Part shown: piece by piece, positions 38,207 through 46,746 of the stretch
Numbering within the stretch: position 1 is the first letter of the stretch
How the letters are laid out: each line of letters starts with the position of its first letter
DNA from: Curtobacterium sp. MCSS17_008
GTDB lineage: Bacteria > Actinomycetota > Actinomycetes > Actinomycetales > Microbacteriaceae
Assembly: GCF_003234185.1 (NCBI RefSeq)
Contig: NZ_QKSM01000001.1
Span: forward strand, 248,001 to 312,000
Length of the DNA stretch: 64,000 bases
Direction: 5' to 3'
Notes under the pieces: generated by a model
What the model saw: the letters and a program-made list of their open reading frames with translations, nothing else
Told to the model about the DNA's origin: nothing
Databases searched by the model: none
Program-made: the position numbers and the translations under genes

Positions 38207-38620
38207 ATGGACCAATCACTCTTCCTCATCGTCATCATCGTCGCGTTCGCCGCCTTCATGTTCTACAGCAGCCGCAAGCGCAAGAAGCAGCAGGAGCAGC
38301 TGCAGACGAAGATGGTCCCGGGCGCCCGCGTCATGCTCTCGTTCGGGCTGTACGGCACCCTGCTCTCCGTCGACGACGAGAAGGTCACCGCCGACGTCGA
38401 GATCGCCCCGGGCACCGTAGTCACCGTGCACCGCCAGACGCTCTCGCGCGTGGTCGACGACAACGCGTCCGACGTCGAGACCACCGTCGTGGCCGACGAC
38501 GCCGCCGCGGAGAAGCCCGTCCTCGACCTCGGAGCGGACGACCGTCGCACGGACCCGGAGTTCGGTGAGCGCATCGAGCCCACCGAGTCCGACGCCGCGA
38601 AGCGCAAGACCGAAGACTGA
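38207..38620 (+). CDS. yajC: Preprotein translocase subunit YajC
   Basis: Small Sec accessory membrane protein of 137 residues. One N-terminal membrane helix (LFLIVIIVAFAAFMFYSSRK) followed directly by RKRKKQQEQLQ and a small cytoplasmic domain (MVPGARVMLSFGLYGTLLSV). The last 55 residues are acidic and probably disordered, as in other actinobacterial YajC. GAAGG 9 bases upstream of ATG. Works with SecD and SecF encoded next. Confidence 0.94.
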   Translation: MDQSLFLIVIIVAFAAFMFYSSRKRKKQQEQLQTKMVPGARVMLSFGLYGTLLSVDDEKVTADVEIAPGTVVTVHRQTLSRVVDDNASDVETTVVADDAAAEKPVLDLGADDRRTDPEFGERIEPTESDAAKRKTED

Positions 38621-38627
38621 CGCCCCC

Positions 38628-38655
38628 GGCCGCCGGGTCAGGGGACCCGGCGGCC
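38628..38655 (+). terminator. Hairpin between yajC and secD
   Basis: Perfect 12-bp arms GGCCGCCGGGTC (38628-38639) and complement (38644-38655), loop AGGG. Could attenuate read-through from yajC into secD, or protect the yajC end; operon is otherwise continuous. Confidence 0.6.
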
Positions 38656-38712
38656 ACACCTCCGCCGCCGGCCGCGTAGCCGTCGGTGCCGAACAGAAAG
38701 ACGAGACGACCG

Positions 38713-40464
38713 GTGGCACGATCGACACCCGTCAAGAAGGCGCTGCGCTCGCTCACCTGGTTGGTGATCATCATGGCGGCCCTGGCCGGCCTGAACACCG
38801 CTGCGTCGGTGCTCGCGGCCAACAGCAAGGACGACGGCGACGCGTGGTTCGCCGGCGCGAGCTGGGTACCCGAGCTGGCGCTCGACCTGCAGGGCGGTAC
38901 GCAGCTGACCCTGGCGGCGCAGAACACCGAGGGCGGCTCCGTCACCTCGCAGCAGCTCGACCAGGCGGTGAACATCATCCGCCAGCGCATCAACGCCACG
39001 GGCGTCTCCGAATCGCAGATCAACACCCAGGGCACGAACAACATCGTCGTGTCCATCCCGGGCAAGCCGGACCAGGCGACGATCGACCGGATCGAGGCAG
39101 CGGCGAAGCTGACCTTCCGCCCGGTGCTCTACACCGAGGCCGCGACGAACTCCGCGGTCGGCGGCTCCGGTTCGGCCTCCGCGTCGCCGACGCCGTACTC
39201 GCCGCCGGCATCCCTCGAGGCCACGCCCAGTTCGGAGCCGACGAACGGCAGCGACCTCGCGCAGGTGACCCCCGCGCTGCAGGACCTGTACGACAACTAC
39301 GACTGCGCGGCCCCCGGCGACGTGACCGCCGCTCCGGACGACGAGCCGCTCGTCACCTGTGACCAGGACGGCGCCGCGAAGTACATCCTCGGTCCGGTCG
39401 AGGTCTCCGGTGACGGCATCAGCAACGCGACGTCCGGTCTCGCCACCGACTCGCAGGGTGCGACGACCGGCCAGTGGGCCGTCAACCTCACCTTCAGGGG
39501 CGCGAGCGCGGACGACTTCCGCGACGTCACGAGCCGCCTGGTCAAGCTCCAGCCGCCGCAGAACCAGTTCGCGATCGTCCTCGACGGCACGGTCATCACG
39601 GCACCCGCGTCGAACGCCGCGATCACGAACGGCAAGGCGCAGATCACCGGCAACTTCACCGCCGAGTCGTCGAAGACCCTCGCGGACCAGCTGAAGTACG
39701 GTGCGCTGCCGATCAACTTCCAGGTGCAGTCGAACGAGAACATCTCCGCGACGCTGGGCACCGCGCAACTCGTGGGCGGCCTGGTCGCCGGCCTGATCGG
39801 CCTCATCCTGGTGGTCGTCTACTCGGTGATCCAGTACCGGGCGCTGGCATTCGTCACCGTGCTCTCGCTCGGCGTCGCAGCGGCGCTCACCTACCTCGTC
39901 ATCGCGATCATGTCGTGGCGCGTCGACTACCGCCTGTCGCTCGCGGGTGTGGCCGGCCTCATCGTCGCGATCGGGATCACGGCGGACTCCTTCATCGTGT
40001 ACTTCGAGCGCATCCGCGACGAGCTCCGTGACGGACGCGGGCTCGAGAGTGCGGTGGAGTCCGGCTGGAAGCGCGCGCTCCGCACGATCCTGGCGTCCGA
40101 CTCGATCAACTTCCTCGCCGCGGTGGTCCTGTACATCCTCGCCGTCAGCGACGTGAAGGGGTTCGCGTTCACGCTGCTCCTCACGACCCTGATCGACGTC
40201 GTCGTGGTCGTGCTCTTCACGCACCCGATGATGCAGCTCATCGCCCGCAGCCGCTTCTTCGGTGAGGGGCACCGGTTCAGTGGACTCGACCCATCCGCGC
40301 TCGGCGCGGTCTACCGCGGCCGCGCGCAGTTCCGCGCTCCGGTGGTGGACGGCAAGCGCCAGCGCAGTGCGGGCGAGGCCCAGCGCCGCCAGACGATCGC
40401 AGAGCGGAAGGCCCAGCAGGTCTCCGGCGAGAACGGCTCCACGCCGGACGGGAAGGACGACTGA
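38713..40464 (+). CDS. secD: Protein translocase subunit SecD
   Basis: SecD of 583 residues, membrane partner of SecYEG that uses the proton gradient to pull exported proteins. TM1 LTWLVIIMAALAGLNTAASV, then the periplasmic P1 region with LALDLQGGTQLTL, a Ser/Pro/Thr-rich insert typical of actinobacteria, the P4 block and five C-terminal spans including RLSLAGVAGLIVAIGITADS. I chose the GTG at 38713 (VARSTPVKKALRSL, the usual family start, weak ACGAGA site 6 bases upstream); an in-frame GTG at 38686 would add 9 residues but has no ribosome binding site. Stop overlaps secF (TGATG). Confidence 0.94.
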   Translation: MARSTPVKKALRSLTWLVIIMAALAGLNTAASVLAANSKDDGDAWFAGASWVPELALDLQGGTQLTLAAQNTEGGSVTSQQLDQAVNIIRQRINATGVSESQINTQGTNNIVVSIPGKPDQATIDRIEAAAKLTFRPVLYTEAATNSAVGGSGSASASPTPYSPPASLEATPSSEPTNGSDLAQVTPALQDLYDNYDCAAPGDVTAAPDDEPLVTCDQDGAAKYILGPVEVSGDGISNATSGLATDSQGATTGQWAVNLTFRGASADDFRDVTSRLVKLQPPQNQFAIVLDGTVITAPASNAAITNGKAQITGNFTAESSKTLADQLKYGALPINFQVQSNENISATLGTAQLVGGLVAGLIGLILVVVYSVIQYRALAFVTVLSLGVAAALTYLVIAIMSWRVDYRLSLAGVAGLIVAIGITADSFIVYFERIRDELRDGRGLESAVESGWKRALRTILASDSINFLAAVVLYILAVSDVKGFAFTLLLTTLIDVVVVVLFTHPMMQLIARSRFFGEGHRFSGLDPSALGAVYRGRAQFRAPVVDGKRQRSAGEAQRRQTIAERKAQQVSGENGSTPDGKDD

Positions 40465-41468
40465 TGGCCAGCTTCAGCCAGTTCGGGAGTGACCTCTACA
40501 CGGGGAAGCGTTCGTACGACATCGTCGGGCGCCGCAAGACCTGGTACCTCATCGCGCTGATCGCGATCGTCGTGTCGCTCGCGGTGCCGTGGCTCCGCGG
40601 CGGCTACCACCTCGGCATCGAGTTCACCGGCGGCTCCGAGTTCACCATCTCGGACGCGAAGGACCTCGACCAGTCGATCGCGACCCGCACCGTCGAGTCG
40701 ATCGTCCCCGAGGGCATCCCGCGCGTCTCGCAGGTCGGGCAGGACGGCATCCGCGTCCAGACCGAGCAGCTCACCGACCGCGAGACCACCGAGGTGCAGG
40801 ACGCGCTGGCCGAGGCCTACGGCGTGTCCGAGGACCAGGTCGCCTCGACGTACATCGGTGCCACGTGGGGTGCCGACGTCCTCGCGCAGGCGATCCGTGG
40901 CCTGATCATCTTCCTCGCCCTCGCCGCGGTCGTCATGGCCGTGTACTTCCGCACCTGGAAGATGTCGGTGTCCGCCATGGTGGCGCTGCTGCACGACCTG
41001 CTCATCACCGCGGGTGTCTACGGCATTGTCGGTCTCGAGGTCACGCCCGCCGCGGTCATCGGCTTCCTGACGATCCTCGGCTACTCGCTCTACGACACCG
41101 TGGTGGTCTTCGACAAGGTGCGCGAGAACACCTCGCAGGAGTCGCACCGTACCTTCGTGCAATCGGTCAACCTCGCCGTGAACCAGACCCTCGTCCGTTC
41201 GATCAACACCTCGGTGGTGGCGCTGCTGCCGGTCGCGGCGATCCTGTTCATCGGGTCGTACGTGCTCGGTGCCGGCACCCTGCGGGACATCTCGCTGGCG
41301 CTGTTCATCGGCATCATCGTCGGCACGTACTCCACGATCTTCATCGCCTCGCCGATGTACGCGCACCTGCGGGAGAACGAACCGAAGGTCAAGGAGTCCG
41401 ACGCCAAGAAGACCCGCGCCGCCGAGAAGCGCCAGCGCGAGGTCGACGCCGCGGCCGAGGTCGCCTGA
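40464..41468 (+). CDS. secF: Protein translocase subunit SecF
   Basis: SecF of 334 residues with six spans. TM1 TWYLIALIAIVVSLAVPWLR, extracytoplasmic GIEFTGGSEFTI, then VAALLHDLLIT-type segment MVALLHDLLITAGVYGIVGL and the conserved GYSLYDTVVVFDKVRENT. The C-terminal 30 residues are Lys/Glu/Ala-rich. Both ends overlap neighbours by one base (TGATG), so secD, secF and the rhodanese gene are one unit. Confidence 0.95.
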   Translation: MASFSQFGSDLYTGKRSYDIVGRRKTWYLIALIAIVVSLAVPWLRGGYHLGIEFTGGSEFTISDAKDLDQSIATRTVESIVPEGIPRVSQVGQDGIRVQTEQLTDRETTEVQDALAEAYGVSEDQVASTYIGATWGADVLAQAIRGLIIFLALAAVVMAVYFRTWKMSVSAMVALLHDLLITAGVYGIVGLEVTPAAVIGFLTILGYSLYDTVVVFDKVRENTSQESHRTFVQSVNLAVNQTLVRSINTSVVALLPVAAILFIGSYVLGAGTLRDISLALFIGIIVGTYSTIFIASPMYAHLRENEPKVKESDAKKTRAAEKRQREVDAAAEVA

Positions 41469-41833
41469 TGGCGGTCGAGGTGCACGACGTCGACGTGGCC
41501 GAGGCCCGTCGTCGCCTCGACGGCGGCGCCCGCCTGTTCGACGTGCGGGAGCAGGGGGAGTGGGACGAGGTGCACGCGCCCGAGGCGACCCTCGTGCCGA
41601 TGTCCGAACTCGTCGCCCGGTGGCAGGAGATCGACGGCGGCGACCAGCCCGCGATCGTCGTCTGCCACTCCGGTGCGCGGTCGGCCCGGGTGGTCGCTGC
41701 CCTCGAGCAGTCCGGCGTCCCCGCGGTGAACCTCACCGGCGGGATGGTCGCCTGGGAGCAGGCCGGTCAGCCCGTCGTGCGTGCCGGGGAGCAGGGCGGC
41801 GACGCCCAGGGCGAACCGCGTCACGAGCACTGA
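41468..41833 (+). CDS. Rhodanese-like domain protein
   Basis: Single rhodanese domain of 121 residues: EARRRLDGGARLFDVREQGE at the start, active-site loop CHSGARS with the catalytic Cys and the RS needed for persulfide binding, then GGMVAWEQAGQP. Transfers sulfane sulfur in the cytoplasm; acceptor unknown. Being in the secDF unit may be only transcriptional convenience. Confidence 0.92.
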   Translation: MAVEVHDVDVAEARRRLDGGARLFDVREQGEWDEVHAPEATLVPMSELVARWQEIDGGDQPAIVVCHSGARSARVVAALEQSGVPAVNLTGGMVAWEQAGQPVVRAGEQGGDAQGEPRHEH

Positions 41834-41844
41834 CCGGACACGCG

Positions 41845-41850
41845 TAGGCT
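41845..41850 (+). promoter_or_regulatory. -10 hexamer TAGGCT of rel
   Basis: TAGGCT 40 bases before the rel ATG. The leader carries AGGAGG 6 bases before the start. Confidence 0.45.
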
Positions 41851-41890
41851 TGCCAGACCGTACCCGGACACCGGTCGCAGGAGGCGCATC

Positions 41891-44230
41891 ATGACGGACA
41901 CCCGTGAGTCCTCGCCCCAGGGCGCCCCGGCGCCCGGCGCGACCCGTCCCGGTTCCGCACCACGGCCCTCCAGCCCGCTGAACGCGACGACCACCGGCAA
42001 TCTGGGATCCCTGCGCTCACTGCTCCCGCGTCTCTTCTCGCGTGCGCAGCCAGCCGGAGCCGTCGACACGCTCATCCGTACGGTGCGCTCGCACCACCCG
42101 AAGGCGGACGTCACGCTGATCGAGCGCGCGTACTCGGTGGCCGAGCGCGCGCACGACGGGCAGAAGCGGAAGTCCGGCGAACCGTACATCACGCACCCCG
42201 TCGCGGTCGCGCAGATCCTGGCCGACCTCGGCATCGGCACCATCACGATCGCCGCGGCCCTGCTGCACGACACCGTCGAGGACACCGACTACCAGCTCGA
42301 CGAGCTCCGCGCCGACTTCGGCGACGAGATCGCGATGCTCGTCGACGGCGTCACGAAGCTCGACAAGGTCAAGTACGGCGACAGCGCGCAGGCCGAGACC
42401 GTCCGCAAGATGGTCATCGCGATGTCGAAGGACATCCGCGTCCTCGTCATCAAGCTGGCCGACCGCCTGCACAACGCCCGCACCTGGGGCTTCGTCGAGT
42501 CTGCCTCCGCCACGCGCAAGGCCAAGGAGACCCTCGAGATCTACGCGCCGCTGGCGCACCGGCTCGGCATCCAGATGATCAAGCTCGAGCTCGAGGACCT
42601 GTCGTTCGCGGTCCTGCACCCGAAGCTCTACGTCGAGATCGACAGCCTGGTCAAGGAGCGTCAGCCGAAGCGCGAGCAGTTCGTGCAGAACGTCATCGGG
42701 ACGCTCAAGAAGGACCTGAAGTCGTCCAAGATCCGTGGCGAGGTCATGGGTCGGCCGAAGCAGTACTACTCGATCTACCAGAAGATGATCGTTCGAGGGC
42801 GTGAGTTCGACGAGATCTACGACCTGGTCGGCATCCGGGTGCTCGTGCCCACCGTGCGTGACTGCTACGCCATGCTCGGGTCCGTCCACGCGCGGTGGAC
42901 ACCGCTGCCCGGGCGCTTCAAGGACTACATCGCGACGCCGAAGTTCAACCTGTACCAGTCGCTGCACACCACCGTGCTCGGGCCCCAGGGCCGTGCCGTC
43001 GAGATCCAGATCCGCACGCACGAGATGCACCAGCGCGCCGAGTTCGGTGTCGCGGCCCACTGGAAGTACAAGCAGCGCGCGCAGGGCCGTGACGTCGACA
43101 GCTCGTCGACGAGCGACCAGGACATGGCGTGGCTCGCCCACATCACCGACTGGCAGGCCGAGACCAGCGATCCGGGGGAGTTCCTCGACTCGCTCCGCTA
43201 CGAGATCGGTGCGAAGGAGACCTACGTCTTCACCCCGCAGGGCAAGGTCATCGGCCTGCCCGCCGGCGCCACCCCGGTGGACTTCGCGTACGCGGTGCAC
43301 ACCGAGATCGGGCACCGGACGATGGGTGCGAAGGTGAACGGTCGGCTCGTGCCGCTCGAGAGCGCCCTGTCCAGCGGCGACGTCGTCGAGATCTTCACCT
43401 CGAAGAACCCCGACTCCGGCCCGAGCCAGGACTGGCTGACGTTCGTGCGGAGCCCCCGTGCCCGCAACAAGATCAAGCAGTGGTTCACCAAGGAGCGCCG
43501 CGAAGAGGCGATCGAGCAGGGCCGTGACGCGATCGCCCGGGCGATGCGCAAGCAGAACCTGCCGCTGCAGCGGATCATGAGCCAGGACTCGATCGCCGAG
43601 GTCGCCTCCTCGATGCGCTACGACGACGTCTCCGCCCTGTACGCGGCGGTCGGCGAGGGCCACGTGTCCACCCAGTCCGTGATCGAGAAGGTCCTCGGCA
43701 ACGTCCAGGCCGAGACCGAGACGGACGAGCCGGAGCTCGCCTTCCCCCGCCAGGTGACGAGCCGCCAGCTGCGCAACAGCGACAGCGGCGTGCTCGTCCG
43801 CGGAGCGCCCGACATCCTGGTGAAGCTCGCGAAGTGCTGCACCCCGGTGCCCGGCGACCAGATCGTGGGCTTCATCACCCGCGGTCAGGGCGTGTCGGTG
43901 CACCAGGCGTCGTGCACAAACGTGAAGTCGCTGATGAACGAGCCCGACCGGATGATCGAGGTCGAGTGGGCCCCGTCGTCGAAGTCGGTGTTCCTGGTGC
44001 AGATCCAGATCGAGGCGCTCGACCGCTCCGGCCTGCTGAGCGACGTGACCCGGGTGCTCACCGACCACCACGTGAACATCCTGTCGGCGACGGTGTCGAC
44101 GTCGTCGGACCGCCTGGCACTGAGCCGCTTCGTGTTCGAGATGGGCGACACGACCCACCTCGACCGCGTCCTCAACGCGGTGCGTCGGATCGACGCCGTG
44201 TACGACGTCTACCGCGTCAGCGCCGGCTGA
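41891..44230 (+). CDS. rel: Bifunctional (p)ppGpp synthetase/hydrolase (Rel)
   Basis: RelA/SpoT homologue of 779 residues controlling the stringent response. Order: HD hydrolase domain with ITHPVAVAQILADLG and LLHDTVEDT (metal His-Asp), synthetase domain with GRPKQYYSIYQKM and YIATPKFNLYQSLHTTV (catalytic G-loop and Tyr), TGS domain (ETYVFTPQGKVIGLPAGATP), zinc-finger region with CCTPVPGD, and the C-terminal ACT domain. The hydrolase HD is intact, so both activities are expected. ATG with AGGAGG 6 bases upstream. N-terminal 50 residues are a Pro/Ser-rich extension. Confidence 0.97.
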   Translation: MTDTRESSPQGAPAPGATRPGSAPRPSSPLNATTTGNLGSLRSLLPRLFSRAQPAGAVDTLIRTVRSHHPKADVTLIERAYSVAERAHDGQKRKSGEPYITHPVAVAQILADLGIGTITIAAALLHDTVEDTDYQLDELRADFGDEIAMLVDGVTKLDKVKYGDSAQAETVRKMVIAMSKDIRVLVIKLADRLHNARTWGFVESASATRKAKETLEIYAPLAHRLGIQMIKLELEDLSFAVLHPKLYVEIDSLVKERQPKREQFVQNVIGTLKKDLKSSKIRGEVMGRPKQYYSIYQKMIVRGREFDEIYDLVGIRVLVPTVRDCYAMLGSVHARWTPLPGRFKDYIATPKFNLYQSLHTTVLGPQGRAVEIQIRTHEMHQRAEFGVAAHWKYKQRAQGRDVDSSSTSDQDMAWLAHITDWQAETSDPGEFLDSLRYEIGAKETYVFTPQGKVIGLPAGATPVDFAYAVHTEIGHRTMGAKVNGRLVPLESALSSGDVVEIFTSKNPDSGPSQDWLTFVRSPRARNKIKQWFTKERREEAIEQGRDAIARAMRKQNLPLQRIMSQDSIAEVASSMRYDDVSALYAAVGEGHVSTQSVIEKVLGNVQAETETDEPELAFPRQVTSRQLRNSDSGVLVRGAPDILVKLAKCCTPVPGDQIVGFITRGQGVSVHQASCTNVKSLMNEPDRMIEVEWAPSSKSVFLVQIQIEALDRSGLLSDVTRVLTDHHVNILSATVSTSSDRLALSRFVFEMGDTTHLDRVLNAVRRIDAVYDVYRVSAG

Positions 44231-44257
44231 ACGGGCGGATCCGCGGGTGGCGCTTGG

Positions 44258-44797
44258 TCAGGCCGTCGCCCGCTGGAGTCGTCGCGCCGCCTGACGTGCC
44301 ATGGGTATCGTCCCGAGGGCGTCGACACGTCGCCGGAGGTCCTGCTCGGCGACGGCACCGATCGCGAGCAGACCGCGGAGGGCGTCCAGGGCGCCCGTGT
44401 CGAACGCACCGGGAGCCCGCAGCAGGTCGACCGCGGTGCGCAGCGGTGTCGTGACCCTGATCCCGTGGAGCAGCACGACGTCGTGCGGGTCGAGTCGCAC
44501 CTCGCGCAGCCGGACGTCCGCGTCGACACGGACACGGACGTTGGGCGGGATGCTCACCTCGTCGGCGGCGGGCGGACGCGAGGTCGCGCCCCAGATCCAC
44601 GCCGCAGACCGTCCGCTGGCGACCAGCCGCGGGTCGGAGAGCCGCCAGGCGTGCGCGGCGGCTCGGAGCGCGGGGACCTGCGGCTCGGCCGGGGACGCCC
44701 AGCAGCGCCCGACGGGAACGAGCTCCCCGGCCAGCACCGCGGCACGCAGTTCCGCTTCCGGCCAGTCGTCGCTCGTCAGCAGGCGGGGCGTCGGCAC
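44258..44797 (-). CDS. AbiEi-antitoxin-like protein, orphan
   Basis: Protein of 179 residues. Layout fits the AbiEi-like family common in actinobacteria: an N-terminal winged-helix-like part (PTPRLLTSDDWPEAELRAAV, then LVPVGRCWASP), and a middle strand set with PRLVASGRSAAWIWGA and VRLDPHDVVLLHGIRVTTPLRTAVDLLR, which matches the second AbiEi domain. No partner nucleotidyltransferase toxin (AbiEii) is next to it. GTG at 44797, with GGA about 8 bases upstream, is preferred to the GTG 11 codons earlier. Converges on rel with only 27 bases between. Function unknown; many family members are orphans. Confidence 0.65.
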   Translation of the reverse strand: MPTPRLLTSDDWPEAELRAAVLAGELVPVGRCWASPAEPQVPALRAAAHAWRLSDPRLVASGRSAAWIWGATSRPPAADEVSIPPNVRVRVDADVRLREVRLDPHDVVLLHGIRVTTPLRTAVDLLRAPGAFDTGALDALRGLLAIGAVAEQDLRRRVDALGTIPMARQAARRLQRATA

Positions 44798-44875
44798 CCG
44801 CTCATCCTGCCCGACGAGGGCGGCGCCCACGTCGGCCCTGTGGACAGCAGGTCGGTGGCGCCTGGTCGCCGCGGG

Positions 44876-45835
44876 TCAGCGCAGGACCTCGGCGCGGTGC
44901 ACGAGCGCCGCGGCGCCGATGAGCGGGCCGTCCTGCGACAACCCGGTCGGCACGATCCGCACCTTCGTCACGAAGCCGAACTCGACGCGCTCGGCGACAG
45001 CCTCGCGGGCGAACTCGAACAGGTCCGGCGTGACGTGCGAGAACCCACCGCCGATGGCCACGACCTCGAGGTCGACCAGGCTCGTGGCTGCCGCGATGGC
45101 CTGGCCGAGCGCCCGGCCGCTGCGGCGCACGGCGGCCACGGCGACGTCGTCGCCCGCGGCGTAGGCGGCCGAGAGCTCCTCGCCCGTCGTGCCGGCGAAG
45201 CCCTGACGCTGTGCCCACGCGACGGTCTTCGGTCCGCTCGCGATCGCCTCGAGGCAGCCGGTCCCTCCGCAGGCACAGGGGTCGTCGAAGCCACCACACT
45301 CGACGTGACCGATGTGTCCGGCGTTGCCGGTCGGTCCACTCACCGTCCGCCCGTGCAGGATGAGTCCGCCACCGACGCCGGTGGAGACGATCATGCCCAT
45401 CACGTGGTCGGAGCCCTGGGCCGCGCCGACCCAGTGCTCGGCGAGGGTGATCGCGAGACCGTCCATGCGGAGGGTCACCGGCACCCCGTCCGGTACGAGG
45501 GCGGCGACCCGGTCGCGGAGCGGGTACCCGCGCCAGACGGGCATGTTCAGCGGGGAGACGAGTCCGTGCTCCTCGTCCACCGGCCCGGCGGCACCCACGC
45601 CGACGCCGACCAGGGTCGCGTCGGCGGGCAGGGCCGCGAGCGTCGCGGTGACGACCTCGTCGACGGCTGCCTGCAGCTCGTCCGAGGAACGCTGCGGTCC
45701 GGTGGGGCTGCGGTGCCGACTGCCCGGCACGACGACGCCCTGGTCGGTGACGAGGGCCGCTTCGACCTTGGTCCCGCCGAGGTCGACGGCCAGTGCGAGC
45801 GCGGGGGAGGTGGACAGGGCTGCGGTGCTGGACAT
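44876..45835 (-). CDS. ROK-family sugar kinase (glucokinase-like)
   Basis: Sugar kinase of 319 residues. ATP-site AVDLGGTKVEAALV, the ROK signature MIVSTGVGGGLILHGRTVSG with GNAGHIGHVECG, and the zinc cluster CACGGTGCLEAIASG. The catalytic Asp lies in PVTLRMDGLAITLAEHWV; the canonical N-D pair reads M-D here. Start ATG at 45835 has GGAGCG nearby; a longer frame to 45877 lacks a site. Phosphorylates glucose or another hexose/amino sugar. Located after deoC on the same strand with a 107-base gap. Confidence 0.9.
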   Translation of the reverse strand: MSSTAALSTSPALALAVDLGGTKVEAALVTDQGVVVPGSRHRSPTGPQRSSDELQAAVDEVVTATLAALPADATLVGVGVGAAGPVDEEHGLVSPLNMPVWRGYPLRDRVAALVPDGVPVTLRMDGLAITLAEHWVGAAQGSDHVMGMIVSTGVGGGLILHGRTVSGPTGNAGHIGHVECGGFDDPCACGGTGCLEAIASGPKTVAWAQRQGFAGTTGEELSAAYAAGDDVAVAAVRRSGRALGQAIAAATSLVDLEVVAIGGGFSHVTPDLFEFAREAVAERVEFGFVTKVRIVPTGLSQDGPLIGAAALVHRAEVLR

Positions 45836-45942
45836 GCGCGCTCCGATGCGGCGGTCTGGAGGCCCGTCACGACCCACCGACGCGTCCTCGCGACGGTGCG
45901 TGCCGGCCCCGGCGTTGTGGGGAGGTGTCGGTTCGGGGTGGG

Positions 45943-46704
45943 TCAGTACGAGGTGGTGTCGTCGCCGAGGGCGGACGCGGCGCCCGTCGCTGCGCGGTGC
46001 TCGAGCTCGTCGAGGATGCGTGCCGAGGCGCTCGTGCCGATGCGGTCGGCGCCGGCCTCGACCATCTCGAGCAGCGTGTCGAGCCCACGGACGCCACCGG
46101 ACGCCTTCACCCCGGTGTCCGGTCCGACCGTCTCACGCATGAGTCGGATGTGCTCGACGGTCGCGCCGCCGCCGGCGAACCCGGTGGAGGTCTTCACGAA
46201 CGCGGCTCCGGCGCGCTGGGCGGCACGGGAGGCGGCGACGACCTCGTCGTCGGTGAGGAAGGCGGTCTCGAGGATGACCTTGACCACCGTGTCGCCCGCT
46301 GCGTCGACGACCGCGCGGACGTCCTGCTCGACGCGCTCCCAGTCGCCCGACTTCGCGGCCCCGACGTTCTGAACCATGTCGAGCTCGAAGGCGCCGTCGG
46401 CCAGGGCCTGCAGCGACTCGGCGACCTTGGCGGCCGTCGTGGTGGTGCCGTGCGGGAACCCGATGACGGTGCCGACGCCGACCCCGGTGCCCTGCAGGCG
46501 CTCGACGGCGTGCTGGACGTCGCTCGGACGGACGCAGACGCTGAAGACGCGGTACGCGGCGGCCTCGTTCAGCTGGGCGTCGACGTCGGCGCGCGTCAGC
46601 TCGGGCTTGAGGATCGCGTGGTCGATGAGGGCCCGCACGGCGTCGGCACCCAGCAGGGGCTGACGGAGGTCGTTCTGGTCGGCGGGGATCGCTGCGTTGT
46701 CCAC
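45943..46704 (-). CDS. deoC: Deoxyribose-phosphate aldolase
   Basis: DeoC of 253 residues cleaves 2-deoxyribose 5-phosphate to acetaldehyde and glyceraldehyde 3-phosphate. Schiff-base Lys in AFVKTSTGF, the second Lys in TGVKASGGVRGLDTL, and Asp in ELDMVQNVGAAKSGDW are all present. GTG start at 46704 lies 6 bases after TAGGCT and appears leaderless. Divergent from the SDR fusion gene with 42 bases between. Confidence 0.95.
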   Translation of the reverse strand: MDNAAIPADQNDLRQPLLGADAVRALIDHAILKPELTRADVDAQLNEAAAYRVFSVCVRPSDVQHAVERLQGTGVGVGTVIGFPHGTTTTAAKVAESLQALADGAFELDMVQNVGAAKSGDWERVEQDVRAVVDAAGDTVVKVILETAFLTDDEVVAASRAAQRAGAAFVKTSTGFAGGGATVEHIRLMRETVGPDTGVKASGGVRGLDTLLEMVEAGADRIGTSASARILDELEHRAATGAASALGDDTTSY

Positions 46705-46710
46705 CCCGCA

Positions 46711-46716
46711 AGCCTA
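46711..46716 (-). promoter_or_regulatory. -10 hexamer TAGGCT of deoC, leaderless start
   Basis: On the minus strand TAGGCT, six bases (TGCGGG), then the GTG of deoC. Back to back with the promoter at 46734 within a 42-base interval. Confidence 0.6.
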
Positions 46717-46733
46717 CCCGGAGGCGACGCGCG

Positions 46734-46739
46734 TACCGT
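46734..46739 (+). promoter_or_regulatory. -10 hexamer TACCGT of the SDR fusion gene
   Basis: TACCGT ends 7 bases before the ATG at 46747; no Shine-Dalgarno. Divergent partner of the deoC promoter. Confidence 0.55.
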
Positions 46740-46746
46740 GCCCTGC

